64,000 bases of DNA from Sandaracinus sp. (GTDB taxonomy: Bacteria; Myxococcota_A; Polyangia; Polyangiales; Houyiibacteriaceae). Under the pieces are notes generated by a model that saw nothing but the letters and a program-made list of their open reading frames with translations, searched no databases and was not told where the DNA came from. The DNA is taken from contig PABA01000112.1 in assembly GCA_002699025.1 (NCBI GenBank), forward strand, positions 1 through 64,000. Reading direction: 5' to 3'. Made by a program: the position numbers and the translations under genes. Position 1 is the stretch's first letter; each line of letters opens with the position of its first letter. Shown in pieces: positions 30,955 to 39,056 of this stretch.

Positions 30955-31165
30955 CCGACGCGGAACGCGCATGGCGGACAGCGCATCGCTCACAACGCAT
31001 GGTTCACAGCGAACGGCTGACCGCGAACAGCTGACCGCGAACGGCTGACCCCGAACAGCTGACCTCGTATGGCGGACGCGCGCGTGGCTGACATCGCACG
31101 GCGGACACGCGCATGTCGTACACGCGCATGACTGACAGCGAACGGCCGACAGCGAACGGTCGCCA
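30955..31165. repeat. degenerate 14-15-base tandem array, first locus
   Basis: Successive units such as GAACGGCTGACCGC, GAACAGCTGACCGC, CGCATGACTGACAGC and GCATGGCGGACAGC run for about 210 bases. Unit length varies between 14 and 15. The same family of units (CGCATGCCTAGACAG) appears in a second array at about 35880-36010. There are no unique spacers, so this is not a CRISPR array. Confidence 0.75.
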
Positions 31166-31185
31166 GCCCACGGCTCCGGCCCGAT

Positions 31186-34100
31186 CTACGCGAACGCCGG
31201 CGCCAGCACCGCCGCGAAGCGCACCGGCTCGGCGATCCCCTGGCTCGCCATCCAGGCCTCCGCCTCCTGCACCAGCCGCTGCCCCTCGGCCCCGCCGAGC
31301 AGCAGCCCCCGGCTCCGCCGCGCCACCGCGTCGTAGAGCCGCATGTCCCGCTCGGTGAACCCGCGCGCCGCCCGCGCCAGCCGCTCGATCGCCCGCGAGC
31401 GCCGCCCCTCGAGGTGCGCGATCTGCCCCTCGAGGAACGCCACCATGTGGCTGGCGAAGCCCTCCTTCGCGAGCTTCGCCGTGTCCCGCTTCGCCCCCTT
31501 CAAGAGCGCGCGCCGGTCGCCCTGCCCCCACGCCGCCGCGGCCACGCCGAGCAGCCCCCGGAGCGCCAGGCTGAAGATGCGGATCGCGGCGATGCGCGAG
31601 AGGAAGGCCCGGTCGATGCGCGGGAGCGAGGCGTCCAGCTCCGCGAGTCCCACCCCGGCCTCGCGCCGGTAGAGGCGCCAGAGCCCGCGCGCCTGCCCGT
31701 GCTGCCAGTGCTGCAGCGAGGTCCGGTGCTTCGACCAGCTCGCGAGCGCCTCCTCGAGGTCCGCCTCCGCGCCGTCCGGGTCGTCGCGCATCAGGCGCGT
31801 CACCGGGAGGATCGTCGTCTGGAGCTGCGTCAGCGCGTAGCGGTCGGCCCGCACGCGCGCCTCCCGGAGCGCCTCGTCGGTGCGCTCGAGCAGGTCGCGC
31901 ACGCGCCCCATGTGCCAGAGGCAGGTCAGCGAGAAGCGGAGCGCCGTCGCCAGCTCCCAGGACACGCCCGTGCAACGCGTCCGGAAGATGGTCACGGCCT
32001 CGTCGCCGTTGTGGAGCGCCGTCGACCAGCGCCCCGTCAGGAACGCCACCCCCGCCTCGGCGAGCGCCAGGTACCCGGTCACGTGCGGCGCGTCGACGCC
32101 CTGCGCCATCTCGTGCGCCAGCGCGAGGAGCCGCTCCGCGCGCAGCCCCGGCGGCCCGCTCGACGCCGCGGGCACGGCCTCCATCGCGAGCGCCAGCGCG
32201 ATGCGCCCGGGCTCGCCGGTCTCGAGGGCGAGCCGCGCGTAGCGCGCCTGGTAGAAGCTGCCCGGTACCGGGTCGACCTGCGAGAGCCCGATGGCCACGG
32301 CCCAGCAGGTGTCGAGGCGGCGGAGCGCCTCCGGCGAGAAGCTCCCGCGCGGCGCCCGCGGCGGCTTGCGGAGCGCCCAGCGGAGCGCCGCCCGCTCCTT
32401 CACCAGCGTCGGCACGATCAAGGCCCGCGGCGGCGCGTGCAGGCCGATGTCCGCGAGCACCCGCTCCATGGCCTCGAGGCCCTCGTCGATGTGCCCGGCC
32501 CGGAGGAGCTGCTCGGCCTCCCGGCGCGCGAGATCGGCCCGCGCCCGCGGCGCCGCGTGACCGGCCGCCTCCCCGTAGGCCGCCGCCGCCTCGGCCCCGC
32601 GCCCCGTGTGCACGAGCGCGTCGCCCCGCTCGCGGAGGAGCGCCGCCCGCTCCTCCCCCGCCGGCCGGCCGAGCTCGAGGGCCCAGCCGTAGAGCCGCGC
32701 CGCGCGATCGAAGGCCAGCGCGTCCCGCGCCGCGTCCGCCGCCTCCCGCGCCAGCGCGTAGGCCCGCGCGTCGTCACCGGCCCCGTGCCAGTGATGGGCC
32801 CGCGACTCGGGCGGCCCCTCGGGCCCGAGCGCCTCCGCCAGCCGCCGATGCGCCGCCGCCCGCGCCTCGGCCGAGAGGCGCCGCAGCACCGCCTCGCGCA
32901 CGTGCTCGTGGAAGGGCTCGAAGCCGCTGTCGAGGTGCCGCGAGAGGTGCTCCGCTTCGAGGCCGTGGAGGCTCCGCGCGACCGGGTCGACGCCCTCCCC
33001 GGCGGCCCGCGCCAGCTCCTCGCGCGCCAGCGGGTGCCGTCCGAGCGCGAGCAGCTCGAGCACGCGCCGCTCGAGCGCCTCGAGCGCGCCGATGCGCTCG
33101 GCGAGGGCCTCCTCGAGCCGCCCGCCGCCCCCGCGCGCGAGCTCCTCGATGAAGAGCGGATGCCCGCCCGTCTCCGCGAGCAGGCGCGCCGGGTCCGGCG
33201 CCGGCCGCCCGCGCCGCGCCGCCACGTCGCGCGCGAGCGCCAGCGCGTCCTCCTCGCCGAGGGGCTCGAGGCCGAGGACCCGCGCCCGCGGGAAGAGCGG
33301 CGCGCCGGCGCGCTCCGGCGGCGCCTCCCGGCTGGCCATGATCCAGAAGACCGGCGGCGCCTCCGGCGGGCGCAGCATCGCCTCGAGCGCCGCGAGGCTG
33401 TCGGCGTCCGCCCAGTGCAGGTCGTCGATCAGCACGGCGACCGGCCGACGCTCGGCCAGGCGCGCCAGGAGCTCCCGGAGGAGCGCGAAGACCTCGCGGC
33501 GGCGCTCCCGCGGCTCCGGGATGGGCTCGGCCTCCGCCGCCCCGAACGCGCCGAGGACCGGGAAGGTGTCGCGGAGCACGCCGAGGCGCGGCGGCACCAG
33601 CTCGCACCGCTCGGCGTCGTCCATGCGCCGCAGCGCCGCCGCGAGCGCGTCGACCACGCCGTCGATGCCGCGGAAGGGCACGTGCTCGCGGGCCCGGCAT
33701 CGCCCCTCGAGGACGACCGTCGAGCGGATCATCCCGAGCCGCGCCGCGAGCTGCCGGAGGAGCGCGCTCTTGCCGATGCCCGGCTCGCCGACGAGGTGCA
33801 CCACCGCCGGCTGGCCGAGGCGCGCGCCGAGGAAGAGCTCCTCGAGGGTGCGGAGCTCGTTCGTCCGCCCGACGAAGCCGACGTCGAAGCGCGCGGGCGT
33901 CGTCCCCGGCTCGACGCGGAAGGGCGCCACCACGCGCAGCACGTCCGAGCCGGTCGCGCGCTCCTTCGGGTCGGGCGCGAGGAGCCGCCGGCAGAGCTCG
34001 GCCAGCTCCTGGGGCACGTCGGGCGGGAGCGCCGGCGGGGGCGCCCCCTTCGCCGCGAGCACCTCTTCGCGCGAGCCGCTCACCGGGAGCCGCCCCGTCA

Positions 34101-34812
34101 GCGCCTCGTGCAGCATCACGCCGGCGGCGTACCAGTCGGCCGCGGGCCCGGGGGTCGCGCCGGCGGCCTGCTCCGGCGCCATGTAGGCGACCGTGCCGAC
34201 GATCTCGCCGCGCCCCCCCTCCCCCGCCGCGCGCCGCTCCGTCACCAGGCCGAAGTCGAGGAGCACCACGCGCCCGTCCTCGCCGACGAGCACGTTCGAG
34301 GGCTTCACGTCCCGGTGCACCTTGCCCGCACGGTGGAGCGCCCGGAGCCCGCGCGTCAGCCCCAGGAAGGCGGCGCGGAGGCGCGGCAGATCGGGCGGCT
34401 CGTGGGGGCGCTCGCCGCGGAGGTGGGCGAGGAAGTCGACGCCGTGGATCCGCTCCATGGTGAAGAACCAGCGGCCGCGGTCCTCGTGGAGCTCGCCGAG
34501 GGTGACGAGGTTCGGGTGGTGCAGGTCCTGGAGGGAGCGGAACTCGCCCTTGAGCCGGAGCAGGAGCTCGGGGTTGCCGGCGGCGAGGGTCTTGAGCGCG
34601 ACGAGCGCGTCGAGCTGCGCGTCGTGCGCCTCGTAGACGGCGCCCATGCCGCCCTGGCCGAGAGCGCGGCCGACGGTGAAGCGGCCGCCGGCGAGCTGGG
34701 CGCCGGGGACCAGCGGGGGGAGCGCGGGGGCGACCGGCGCGTCCGAGACCCGCGCGACCGCCTGGAGCCACGACTCGAAGGTTTCCGACGCCCGTTCGCG
34801 CAGCCCCGCCAC
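31186..34812 (-). CDS. Ser/Thr protein kinase fused to an AAA-type ATPase and TPR region
   Basis: The N-terminal Hanks kinase has GQGGMGAVYEA (Gly loop), VALKTL (Lys), HRDVKPSNVLV (catalytic loop), DFGLVTE (Mg binding) and YMAPEQ. A signalling ATPase of the AAA_16/STAND kind follows, with Walker A GEPGIGKSALL and Walker B VAVLIDDLHWAD. The C-terminal half is helical with TPR-like repeats. I took GTG at 34810-34812 as the start because codons upstream lose the GC3 bias; the open frame continues to a GTG at 34914. The layout is that of large myxobacterial kinases that sense through the C-terminus. The FHA-LuxR regulator is divergently encoded about 470 bases away and could read its phosphorylation (inference). 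Confidence 0.9.
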   Translation of the reverse strand: MAGLRERASETFESWLQAVARVSDAPVAPALPPLVPGAQLAGGRFTVGRALGQGGMGAVYEAHDAQLDALVALKTLAAGNPELLLRLKGEFRSLQDLHHPNLVTLGELHEDRGRWFFTMERIHGVDFLAHLRGERPHEPPDLPRLRAAFLGLTRGLRALHRAGKVHRDVKPSNVLVGEDGRVVLLDFGLVTERRAAGEGGRGEIVGTVAYMAPEQAAGATPGPAADWYAAGVMLHEALTGRLPVSGSREEVLAAKGAPPPALPPDVPQELAELCRRLLAPDPKERATGSDVLRVVAPFRVEPGTTPARFDVGFVGRTNELRTLEELFLGARLGQPAVVHLVGEPGIGKSALLRQLAARLGMIRSTVVLEGRCRAREHVPFRGIDGVVDALAAALRRMDDAERCELVPPRLGVLRDTFPVLGAFGAAEAEPIPEPRERRREVFALLRELLARLAERRPVAVLIDDLHWADADSLAALEAMLRPPEAPPVFWIMASREAPPERAGAPLFPRARVLGLEPLGEEDALALARDVAARRGRPAPDPARLLAETGGHPLFIEELARGGGGRLEEALAERIGALEALERRVLELLALGRHPLAREELARAAGEGVDPVARSLHGLEAEHLSRHLDSGFEPFHEHVREAVLRRLSAEARAAAHRRLAEALGPEGPPESRAHHWHGAGDDARAYALAREAADAARDALAFDRAARLYGWALELGRPAGEERAALLRERGDALVHTGRGAEAAAAYGEAAGHAAPRARADLARREAEQLLRAGHIDEGLEAMERVLADIGLHAPPRALIVPTLVKERAALRWALRKPPRAPRGSFSPEALRRLDTCWAVAIGLSQVDPVPGSFYQARYARLALETGEPGRIALALAMEAVPAASSGPPGLRAERLLALAHEMAQGVDAPHVTGYLALAEAGVAFLTGRWSTALHNGDEAVTIFRTRCTGVSWELATALRFSLTCLWHMGRVRDLLERTDEALREARVRADRYALTQLQTTILPVTRLMRDDPDGAEADLEEALASWSKHRTSLQHWQHGQARGLWRLYRREAGVGLAELDASLPRIDRAFLSRIAAIRIFSLALRGLLGVAAAAWGQGDRRALLKGAKRDTAKLAKEGFASHMVAFLEGQIAHLEGRRSRAIERLARAARGFTERDMRLYDAVARRSRGLLLGGAEGQRLVQEAEAWMASQGIAEPVRFAAVLAPAFA

Positions 34813-35283
34813 GGCGAGGGAGGGTAGCGGGTCGCGGCCGAAGTGCGAGCCCCGGCGAGGCGCTCGCGGAGGGCCCTCGGCGCCGCGCGGAACACCCTCA
34901 TCGAAAACTCGCACCGAGTGCCGAAACCGGGGTTCTTCGCGAGCCGTTCGCGCGGAGCCCCCCTCTGGGGCCCCGTTCGATCGCGTGAATCGCGCTCACT
35001 TCGTGCCCGGCGGCGGTTCACCCGTTCGAGGGCGCCCGGGAAAGACGGGGACAGACGCGTCCGGAGCCCGCGGGCTCCCTCGTGCGAGAGCGACGCCTCG
35101 AAATTCAAAGGCGATTCTCACGTCCCACGGCGCCGCGCGCCGGGCCCTCGGCCTGCCCGGAATTCCACCACGCGAGAATCCAGTGAGTACATGTAGACTG
35201 CATTCCAGTTTCGTCCGGCCCCGCCCCGACGGCAGACGCGTCACTTTGGATGGAAGAGTGGCGAAGTGCGGTACCATCCCGCC
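34813..35283. promoter_or_regulatory. divergent regulatory region between the kinase-ATPase and FHA-LuxR genes
   Basis: About 470 bases with no convincing gene. The part from 35100 to 35280 has lower GC than the flanks and includes an inverted pair GATTCTC (35114-35120) and GAGAATC (about 35174-35180), and a GCGTCAC at 35238-35244. The start of the FHA-LuxR gene lies 40 bases further. Promoters for both genes should be here; no firm -10/-35 boxes can be named. Confidence 0.5.
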
Positions 35284-35868
35284 ATGGCTCTCTTCCGTCT
35301 GCGCTACGGGGCGCGCGAGGTCGTGATGCCGCTCGGCAAGTTCACGATCGGGCGGGCCGCAGATTGCACGCTGCGCATCGACGACAGCTGGCTCTCACGG
35401 CATCACGCGGTGCTCCGCGTCGAGACGGAGAAGGTCGCCATCCGCGACGCCGGGTCGCGCAACGGCGTTCTGGTGAACGGCGTGCGCATCCGGTCCCTTC
35501 GCTACCTCCAGCCCGGCGACAAGATCCGCATCGGGAAGCACGAGCTGGAGCTGCTGAAGGACGAGGTGGAGGAGGAGGTCTTCGCTCAGGAGACCCGGGA
35601 CGACATCGCCCGCCTCCCCTCCTCCGGGCCGCCGCCGACTCCGGAGACGGACGACGCGCCGGCGCCGGACGTGCTGAGCCCGCGCGAGCGGGAGGTGCTC
35701 GAGCTGCTGGCGCTCGGGCATACGCAGCGCGAGATCGCGGAGCGCATCGGGGTGGGCACCAAGTCCGTCGAAACCTACCGAGCGCGCGTGGCCGACAAGC
35801 TCGGCTTGAAGACGCGCGCAGAGCTGGTGCGCTATGCCCTCCGACACGGTCTCCTCCCGCAGTACTGA
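35284..35868 (+). CDS. FHA domain-LuxR family response regulator
   Basis: This 194-residue protein has an FHA domain at about residues 18-75: FTIGRAADCTLRIDD, then SWLSRHHAVL and GSRNGVLVNG, holding the Gly-Arg, Ser-x-x-His and Asn residues that bind phosphothreonine. After an acidic linker comes a LuxR-type helix-turn-helix (LSPREREVLELLALGHTQ, IAERIGVGTKSVETYRARV). There is no receiver domain, so activity is likely tied to binding a Thr-phosphorylated partner. I chose ATG 35284; another in-frame ATG at 35266 is possible. The neighbouring kinase is the obvious candidate partner. It should bind DNA and control transcription, with unknown targets. Confidence 0.9.
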   Translation: MALFRLRYGAREVVMPLGKFTIGRAADCTLRIDDSWLSRHHAVLRVETEKVAIRDAGSRNGVLVNGVRIRSLRYLQPGDKIRIGKHELELLKDEVEEEVFAQETRDDIARLPSSGPPPTPETDDAPAPDVLSPREREVLELLALGHTQREIAERIGVGTKSVETYRARVADKLGLKTRAELVRYALRHGLLPQY

Positions 35869-35879
35869 GCGGCTGTCCC

Positions 35880-36010
35880 GACATCGCATGCCTAGACAGC
35901 GCATGCCTGGGAACCGCATGCCTGGGAACCGCACGCCTGGGAACCGCACGTCTGGGCACCGCGTGTCTCCGAACCGCGTGTCTCCGAACCGCATGTTCCG
36001 AGAGCGCACG
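35880..36010 (+). repeat. degenerate 15-base tandem array, second locus
   Basis: Units such as GCATGCCTGGGAACC (twice exactly), GCACGCCTGGGAACC, GCGTGTCTCCGAACC (twice) and GCATGCCTAGACAGC fill the gap before the next gene. The family resembles the array at 30955-31165. It can be read in frame as an Arg/Asn/Pro-rich extension, but I place the gene start after it. Confidence 0.8.
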
Positions 36011-36865
36011 CCCCGGCATCGTCTCCCCCGGCTCCTCGCGCTCGGCCTCGCCCTCGCGGCGCTGGGCGCGAGCGCGACGACGGCCGAGGCGCAGCGGCGC
36101 GGCAACCCGGTCAGCGTCACGCAGCGCGGGCTGGTCGACCGCTCCGTCACCCTGCGCGTCGACGCCGGGCCGCCGGATCGCACGCTCCTCGACTCGGGCA
36201 AGCTCGGCGAGGGCTGGGGCCTCCGCCTCATCGAGATCGACCGGGGCCGGGACGAGGACGACGAGCTCGCGCTGATCTGGGGCGTGGGCGTGGCGCTCTC
36301 CTTCGCGGACCGGGTCGAGATCGGGCTGAAGGCCGTGCCGCTCCGGCTCGACGACGACCGCGGCGACGACGACGTGCGCTTCCTCGACATGGAGGCCTAC
36401 GGGCGCTTCGTCTTCTTCGCGTCGCGGCGGGTCGAGATCGGCGGGCAGCTGCTGCTCCAGTTCCCCACCTGGGACGACTTCGGCATGGGCTTCGGCGTGC
36501 CGCTCCTCTTCCGCCTCCACGAGCGCGTGCGCCTCGACGTCGGCGCCGAGCTCGAGATCGTCTTCGACGACGACGTGGACGGCGACGGCGACGACGACGT
36601 GGTGGCGAATTTCGACCTCCCCTTCGCGCTCTTCATTAACGCGACGCCGCGCTTCTTCTTCGGCGGGCGGAGCGGCGTGACCGTCTACGACCTCGACGAC
36701 GTGGAGGTCCCCGTGAGCGCCTTCGTCGGCTACACGGTCGGGCGCCGGCACCTGGCGGACTTCACGGCGACCTTCACCTGGTTCGGCGGCGACCGCGACC
36801 GGCAGGGCGTGCCGGACCGCGAGTGGGAAGCCGTCCTCGGCGTGACCGGCCGCTTCGCGCTCTAG
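35993..36865 (+). CDS. putative outer-membrane beta-barrel protein
   Basis: ATG 35993 gives 290 residues with a short basic start and a signal peptide (LPRLLALGLALAALGASATTAEAQ). The frame is open further upstream through the tandem array, but that part encodes repeats and is unlikely to be translated. The mature protein is a beta-barrel pattern (LALIWGVGVALSFADRVEIG, RVEIGGQLLLQF, VRLDVGAELEIVF) with an acidic DDDVDGDGDDDV loop that could bind calcium. It ends in WEAVLGVTGRFAL. Family unknown. A 9-bp hairpin directly abuts the stop codon. Confidence 0.75.
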   Translation: MFRERTPRHRLPRLLALGLALAALGASATTAEAQRRGNPVSVTQRGLVDRSVTLRVDAGPPDRTLLDSGKLGEGWGLRLIEIDRGRDEDDELALIWGVGVALSFADRVEIGLKAVPLRLDDDRGDDDVRFLDMEAYGRFVFFASRRVEIGGQLLLQFPTWDDFGMGFGVPLLFRLHERVRLDVGAELEIVFDDDVDGDGDDDVVANFDLPFALFINATPRFFFGGRSGVTVYDLDDVEVPVSAFVGYTVGRRHLADFTATFTWFGGDRDRQGVPDREWEAVLGVTGRFAL

Positions 36866-36887
36866 CTCACGACCTGGCGGTCGTGAG
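36866..36887 (+). terminator. 9-bp hairpin abutting the barrel-gene stop codon
   Basis: CTCACGACC, loop TGGC, GGTCGTGAG begins at the base after TAG 36863-36865. It is a perfect 9-bp stem without a U-tract and is a member of the same stem family as 29931-29951 and 37418-37439. Confidence 0.65.
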
Positions 36888-36960
36888 GCGATCCGCCGTC
36901 CGCTCTCCGCCGTCCGTGGGCGGCGTGGGCTGGGGCGGCGAAGGCCGCGTTCGCGGAGGA
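36888..36960 (-). repeat. dispersed intergenic element, copy A
   Basis: After the hairpin, the sequence runs ATCCGCCGTCCGCTCTCC, then GCCGTCCGTGGG, a G-rich middle, and GGCCGCGTTCGCGGAGG. Its reverse complement matches copies B and C to the right and copy D at 42020-42100 in the blocks TCCGCGAACGCGGCC and ACGGACGGCGGA. Confidence 0.65.
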
Positions 36961-37197
36961 GGGGGGCTGCTGCGGGTCGGCTTCCGGTGCTGCCGCTCGG
37001 GCTCGGGTATCGCTCGGGCTCGAGCTCGCGCTCCCGCGCGCGCTGGGGCTCCTGCTCGGGCTTGGGCCTGGGCTCGGGCTGCTCCCGCTCGGGCGACGGC
37101 GCCCGCTCCGGCTGGGGCTCGAGGCCCCGGTTCCCACTCCGGCTCACACGGCCCGATCGAACGGCGGCCGAGTCGGCTGCCCTCCTCACGCGCGCCC
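36961..37197. repeat. GCTCGGG-rich low-complexity stretch
   Basis: Between copies A and B lie many irregular GCTCGGG/GCTCGCG and GCTGGGG hexamer-like units (densest at about 36995-37110). No gene is supported. It resembles a decayed version of the hexamer arrays seen after other stop codons. Confidence 0.5.
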
Positions 37198-37310
37198 TCT
37201 GCGAACGCGGCCTCCCCCATCGCGATCGACGCCGCCCAGGACCGCGGAGAGCGGACGGCGGGCCGCATCGCGACCGAGAGCTCGCGATTCCTCGCGCCAT
37301 CCACGGGCAC
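37198..37310 (+). repeat. dispersed intergenic element, copy B
   Basis: The blocks are GCGAACGCGGCCTCCCC, ATCGCGATCGACGCC, GGACCGCGGAGAGCGGACGG and CGCATCGCGACC-GAGAGC-TCGCGAT, then CTCGCGCC. It aligns with copy C over about 105 bases with few differences. The hairpin here is shorter, 7 bp (37267-37273 with 37282-37288). Confidence 0.75.
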
Positions 37311-37344
37311 GGGCGCTCGAATCCGCCGCCCCCCACGCCCCCGC

Positions 37345-37450
37345 CCTCCGCGAATGCGGCCTCCCCTGCGTCGCGATCGACGCCACCACGGACCGCGGAA
37401 AGCGGACGGCGGAACGCATCGCGACCGGGAGGTCGCGATCCCCTCGCGCC
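37345..37450 (+). repeat. dispersed intergenic element, copy C
   Basis: Copy C carries the same blocks as B: CGCGAATGCGGCCTCCCC, TCGCGATCGACGCC, GGACCGCGGAAAGCGGACGG and the hairpin at 37418-37439, then CTCGCGCC. It is directly downstream of the histidine-kinase stop when read on the minus strand, so its position relative to the gene end mirrors copies A and E. Confidence 0.75.
37418..37439 (-). terminator. 9-bp hairpin downstream of the histidine-kinase gene
   Basis: ATCGCGACC, loop GGGA, GGTCGCGAT is a perfect 9-bp stem about 50 bases after the kinase stop in the kinase's sense direction. Between stop and stem lies a GTGCCC array (37457-37477). No U-tract is seen. Confidence 0.55.
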
Positions 37451-37456
37451 TTGCAA

Positions 37457-37477
37457 GGGCACGGGCACGGGCACGGG
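37457..37477 (-). repeat. GTGCCC hexamer array after the histidine-kinase stop
   Basis: Three and a half units read GTGCCC on the minus strand, 15 bases after the stop codon of the kinase gene. Orientation relative to the upstream gene is the same as in the arrays after the MMPL, DSGPP-lipoprotein and SCO genes. Confidence 0.7.
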
Positions 37478-37491
37478 CTCGTGCCCGCGGC

Positions 37492-38901
37492 TCACGCCAG
37501 GGGCAGACGGATCACGAAGCGCGCGCCCCCGCCCTCGGCGTTCTCCGCCGTGATCGTCCCGCCCACGCGCTCCACGATCGTGTGGCAGACCGCCAGGCCG
37601 AGGCCCGTTCCCTGGCCGACCGGCTTCGTCGTCACGAAGGGCTCGAAGAGCTCCTCGAGCACGTCCTCGGGGATGCCGGGGCCCGTGTCGCTCACGCTCA
37701 GCACGACCTCCTCGCCCTCCCGCGCGACCTCGACCACCACGTCGCCCTCGCCCTCCACCGCGTCCGCCGCGTTCAGCAGCAGGTTGAGCACGACCTGCGT
37801 CAGCCGGTCGGCGCTCCCGCGCACGGGCGGCACCTCCTCCACGCGCCGCTCGATGCGGAGCTTCGCCGTGTCCTTCTGCGGCGCGACCAGATGCACCGCG
37901 TCGGCCACCACCTGCCCGAGGTCGGCCCGGCGCTCCCCGTCGCCGGCGCCCGGCTCCTGCTCTTGCCGCGCGAAGTCGAGCAGGTCGCGGATGATGCGGT
38001 GGATGCGCTCGGTCTCGGTCTGGATGCGCGCCAGGAACTCGTCCCGCTCCTCCGCGTCGAGGTCCGCGTCCCGCGCGATCTCCGTGAGCCCGAGGATCGC
38101 CGCGAGCGGGTTGCCGATCTCGTGGGCGATGCCCGCGGCGAGGCGCCCGACGCTCGCCAGCCGCGCGCTCCGGAGCACCTGATCCTGCGCCGCGCTCGTC
38201 TCGGCCCGCGCCGCCTCGAGCTGCCGCAGCCGCTCCTCGAGGGCCAGGCGCTCGGCGCCGAGCTGCCGCGCCATGGCGTTGAAGGACTGGGCGAGCCCCG
38301 CGACCTCGGCCGCGCCGCGCACCGGCACCTGCGTCTCGAGCCGCCCCTCCGCCACCCGCTCGGACGCGCGCGTCACCGCCTCGACCGGCCGCACGATCAG
38401 GAAGGTCAGCGCGAGGTAGGTGAGCAGCAGGATCGCGCCGCCGGTGAAGGCGACGTAGAAGAGCATGAGGTTGCCGAAGCCGGCCTCTGCGCGCGCGTCC
38501 CCGGGCCGCACCCAGAGGCGGACGACGCCGTGGCGCGTCGTGTCCGCGCCCACGCCGCCGGGCGCGCGCACTTCGACGGGCACCTCCACGGGCGTGCCGA
38601 GACCGGTCACGCCGCGCACCCAGGTCTGCACGCGCGGCCGCTCCCACTCGGCGCCCCGGATCCCGCCGTGCCCGAGGGCCGCGTCGGCGAGGGAGACGAA
38701 GCGCGCGTGGTTCGGCCCCTCCGCGAGGCCGGCCGCGATGACCCGCGCGGCCGCCTCCGCGTCCCGCACCCGCGCGCTCTCCCGCGCGCGCCGGCCGAGC
38801 TGCACGGCGGCGACCCCGAGGAGCGCGAAGGCGATGATGAAGGCCGCGCTCAGCGCGAGGACGAGCTGAAGGCGCAACCCGAAGCCGAGCCGGCGGGCCA
38901 C
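37492..38901 (-). CDS. membrane sensor histidine kinase
   Basis: The 469-residue protein starts at GTG 38899-38901. Two membrane helices (LVLALSAAFIIAFALLGVAA and FTGGAILLLTYLALTFLIV) flank a periplasmic sensor of about 120 residues. A HAMP domain (RPVEAVTRASERVAEGRL), a coiled coil, the HisKA box with the phospho-accepting His (LAAGIAHEIGNPLAAI) and the ATPase domain follow, with N box NLLLNAADAV, DTGPGI and GQGTGLGL. All catalytic motifs are intact. No response regulator is next to it. The signal is unknown. It lies 155 bases after the broken Kef-type gene on the same strand. Confidence 0.9.
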   Translation of the reverse strand: MARRLGFGLRLQLVLALSAAFIIAFALLGVAAVQLGRRARESARVRDAEAAARVIAAGLAEGPNHARFVSLADAALGHGGIRGAEWERPRVQTWVRGVTGLGTPVEVPVEVRAPGGVGADTTRHGVVRLWVRPGDARAEAGFGNLMLFYVAFTGGAILLLTYLALTFLIVRPVEAVTRASERVAEGRLETQVPVRGAAEVAGLAQSFNAMARQLGAERLALEERLRQLEAARAETSAAQDQVLRSARLASVGRLAAGIAHEIGNPLAAILGLTEIARDADLDAEERDEFLARIQTETERIHRIIRDLLDFARQEQEPGAGDGERRADLGQVVADAVHLVAPQKDTAKLRIERRVEEVPPVRGSADRLTQVVLNLLLNAADAVEGEGDVVVEVAREGEEVVLSVSDTGPGIPEDVLEELFEPFVTTKPVGQGTGLGLAVCHTIVERVGGTITAENAEGGGARFVIRLPLA

Positions 38902-39056
38902 GGCCGCAGGGTAGCGCGCGCCGCCCCCGCGGCTGGAGTTCCAGTCGCAGCGCGCCTCCTCGCCATCTCGGCATTCCGGCGCTCCAGCCGCGCGATCGAG
39001 ACCGGGCGATCGAGGCCGCGCGTTCGAGCCGCGCGCCGCCTCGCCGCCTCGCCGCC

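Larger units (their letters stand above)
30803..31185. other. repeat-rich convergent gap
   Basis: This 383-base gap lies between the stops of the lipoprotein gene and the kinase gene. It holds a GTGCCC array (30819-30852) and a degenerate 14-15-base tandem array (about 30955-31165). A lower-GC stretch with ACGAGCAAAAAGCGG lies between them. I see no gene. Confidence 0.65.

Noticed and set aside
30955-31165. Possible CRISPR or attachment array
   Set aside because: Units are 14-15 bases, degenerate and without spacers.
35834-35992. N-terminal extension of the barrel gene through the tandem array
   Set aside because: It encodes only the degenerate repeat before the signal peptide; a signal peptide should be near the start, so ATG 35993 is preferred.
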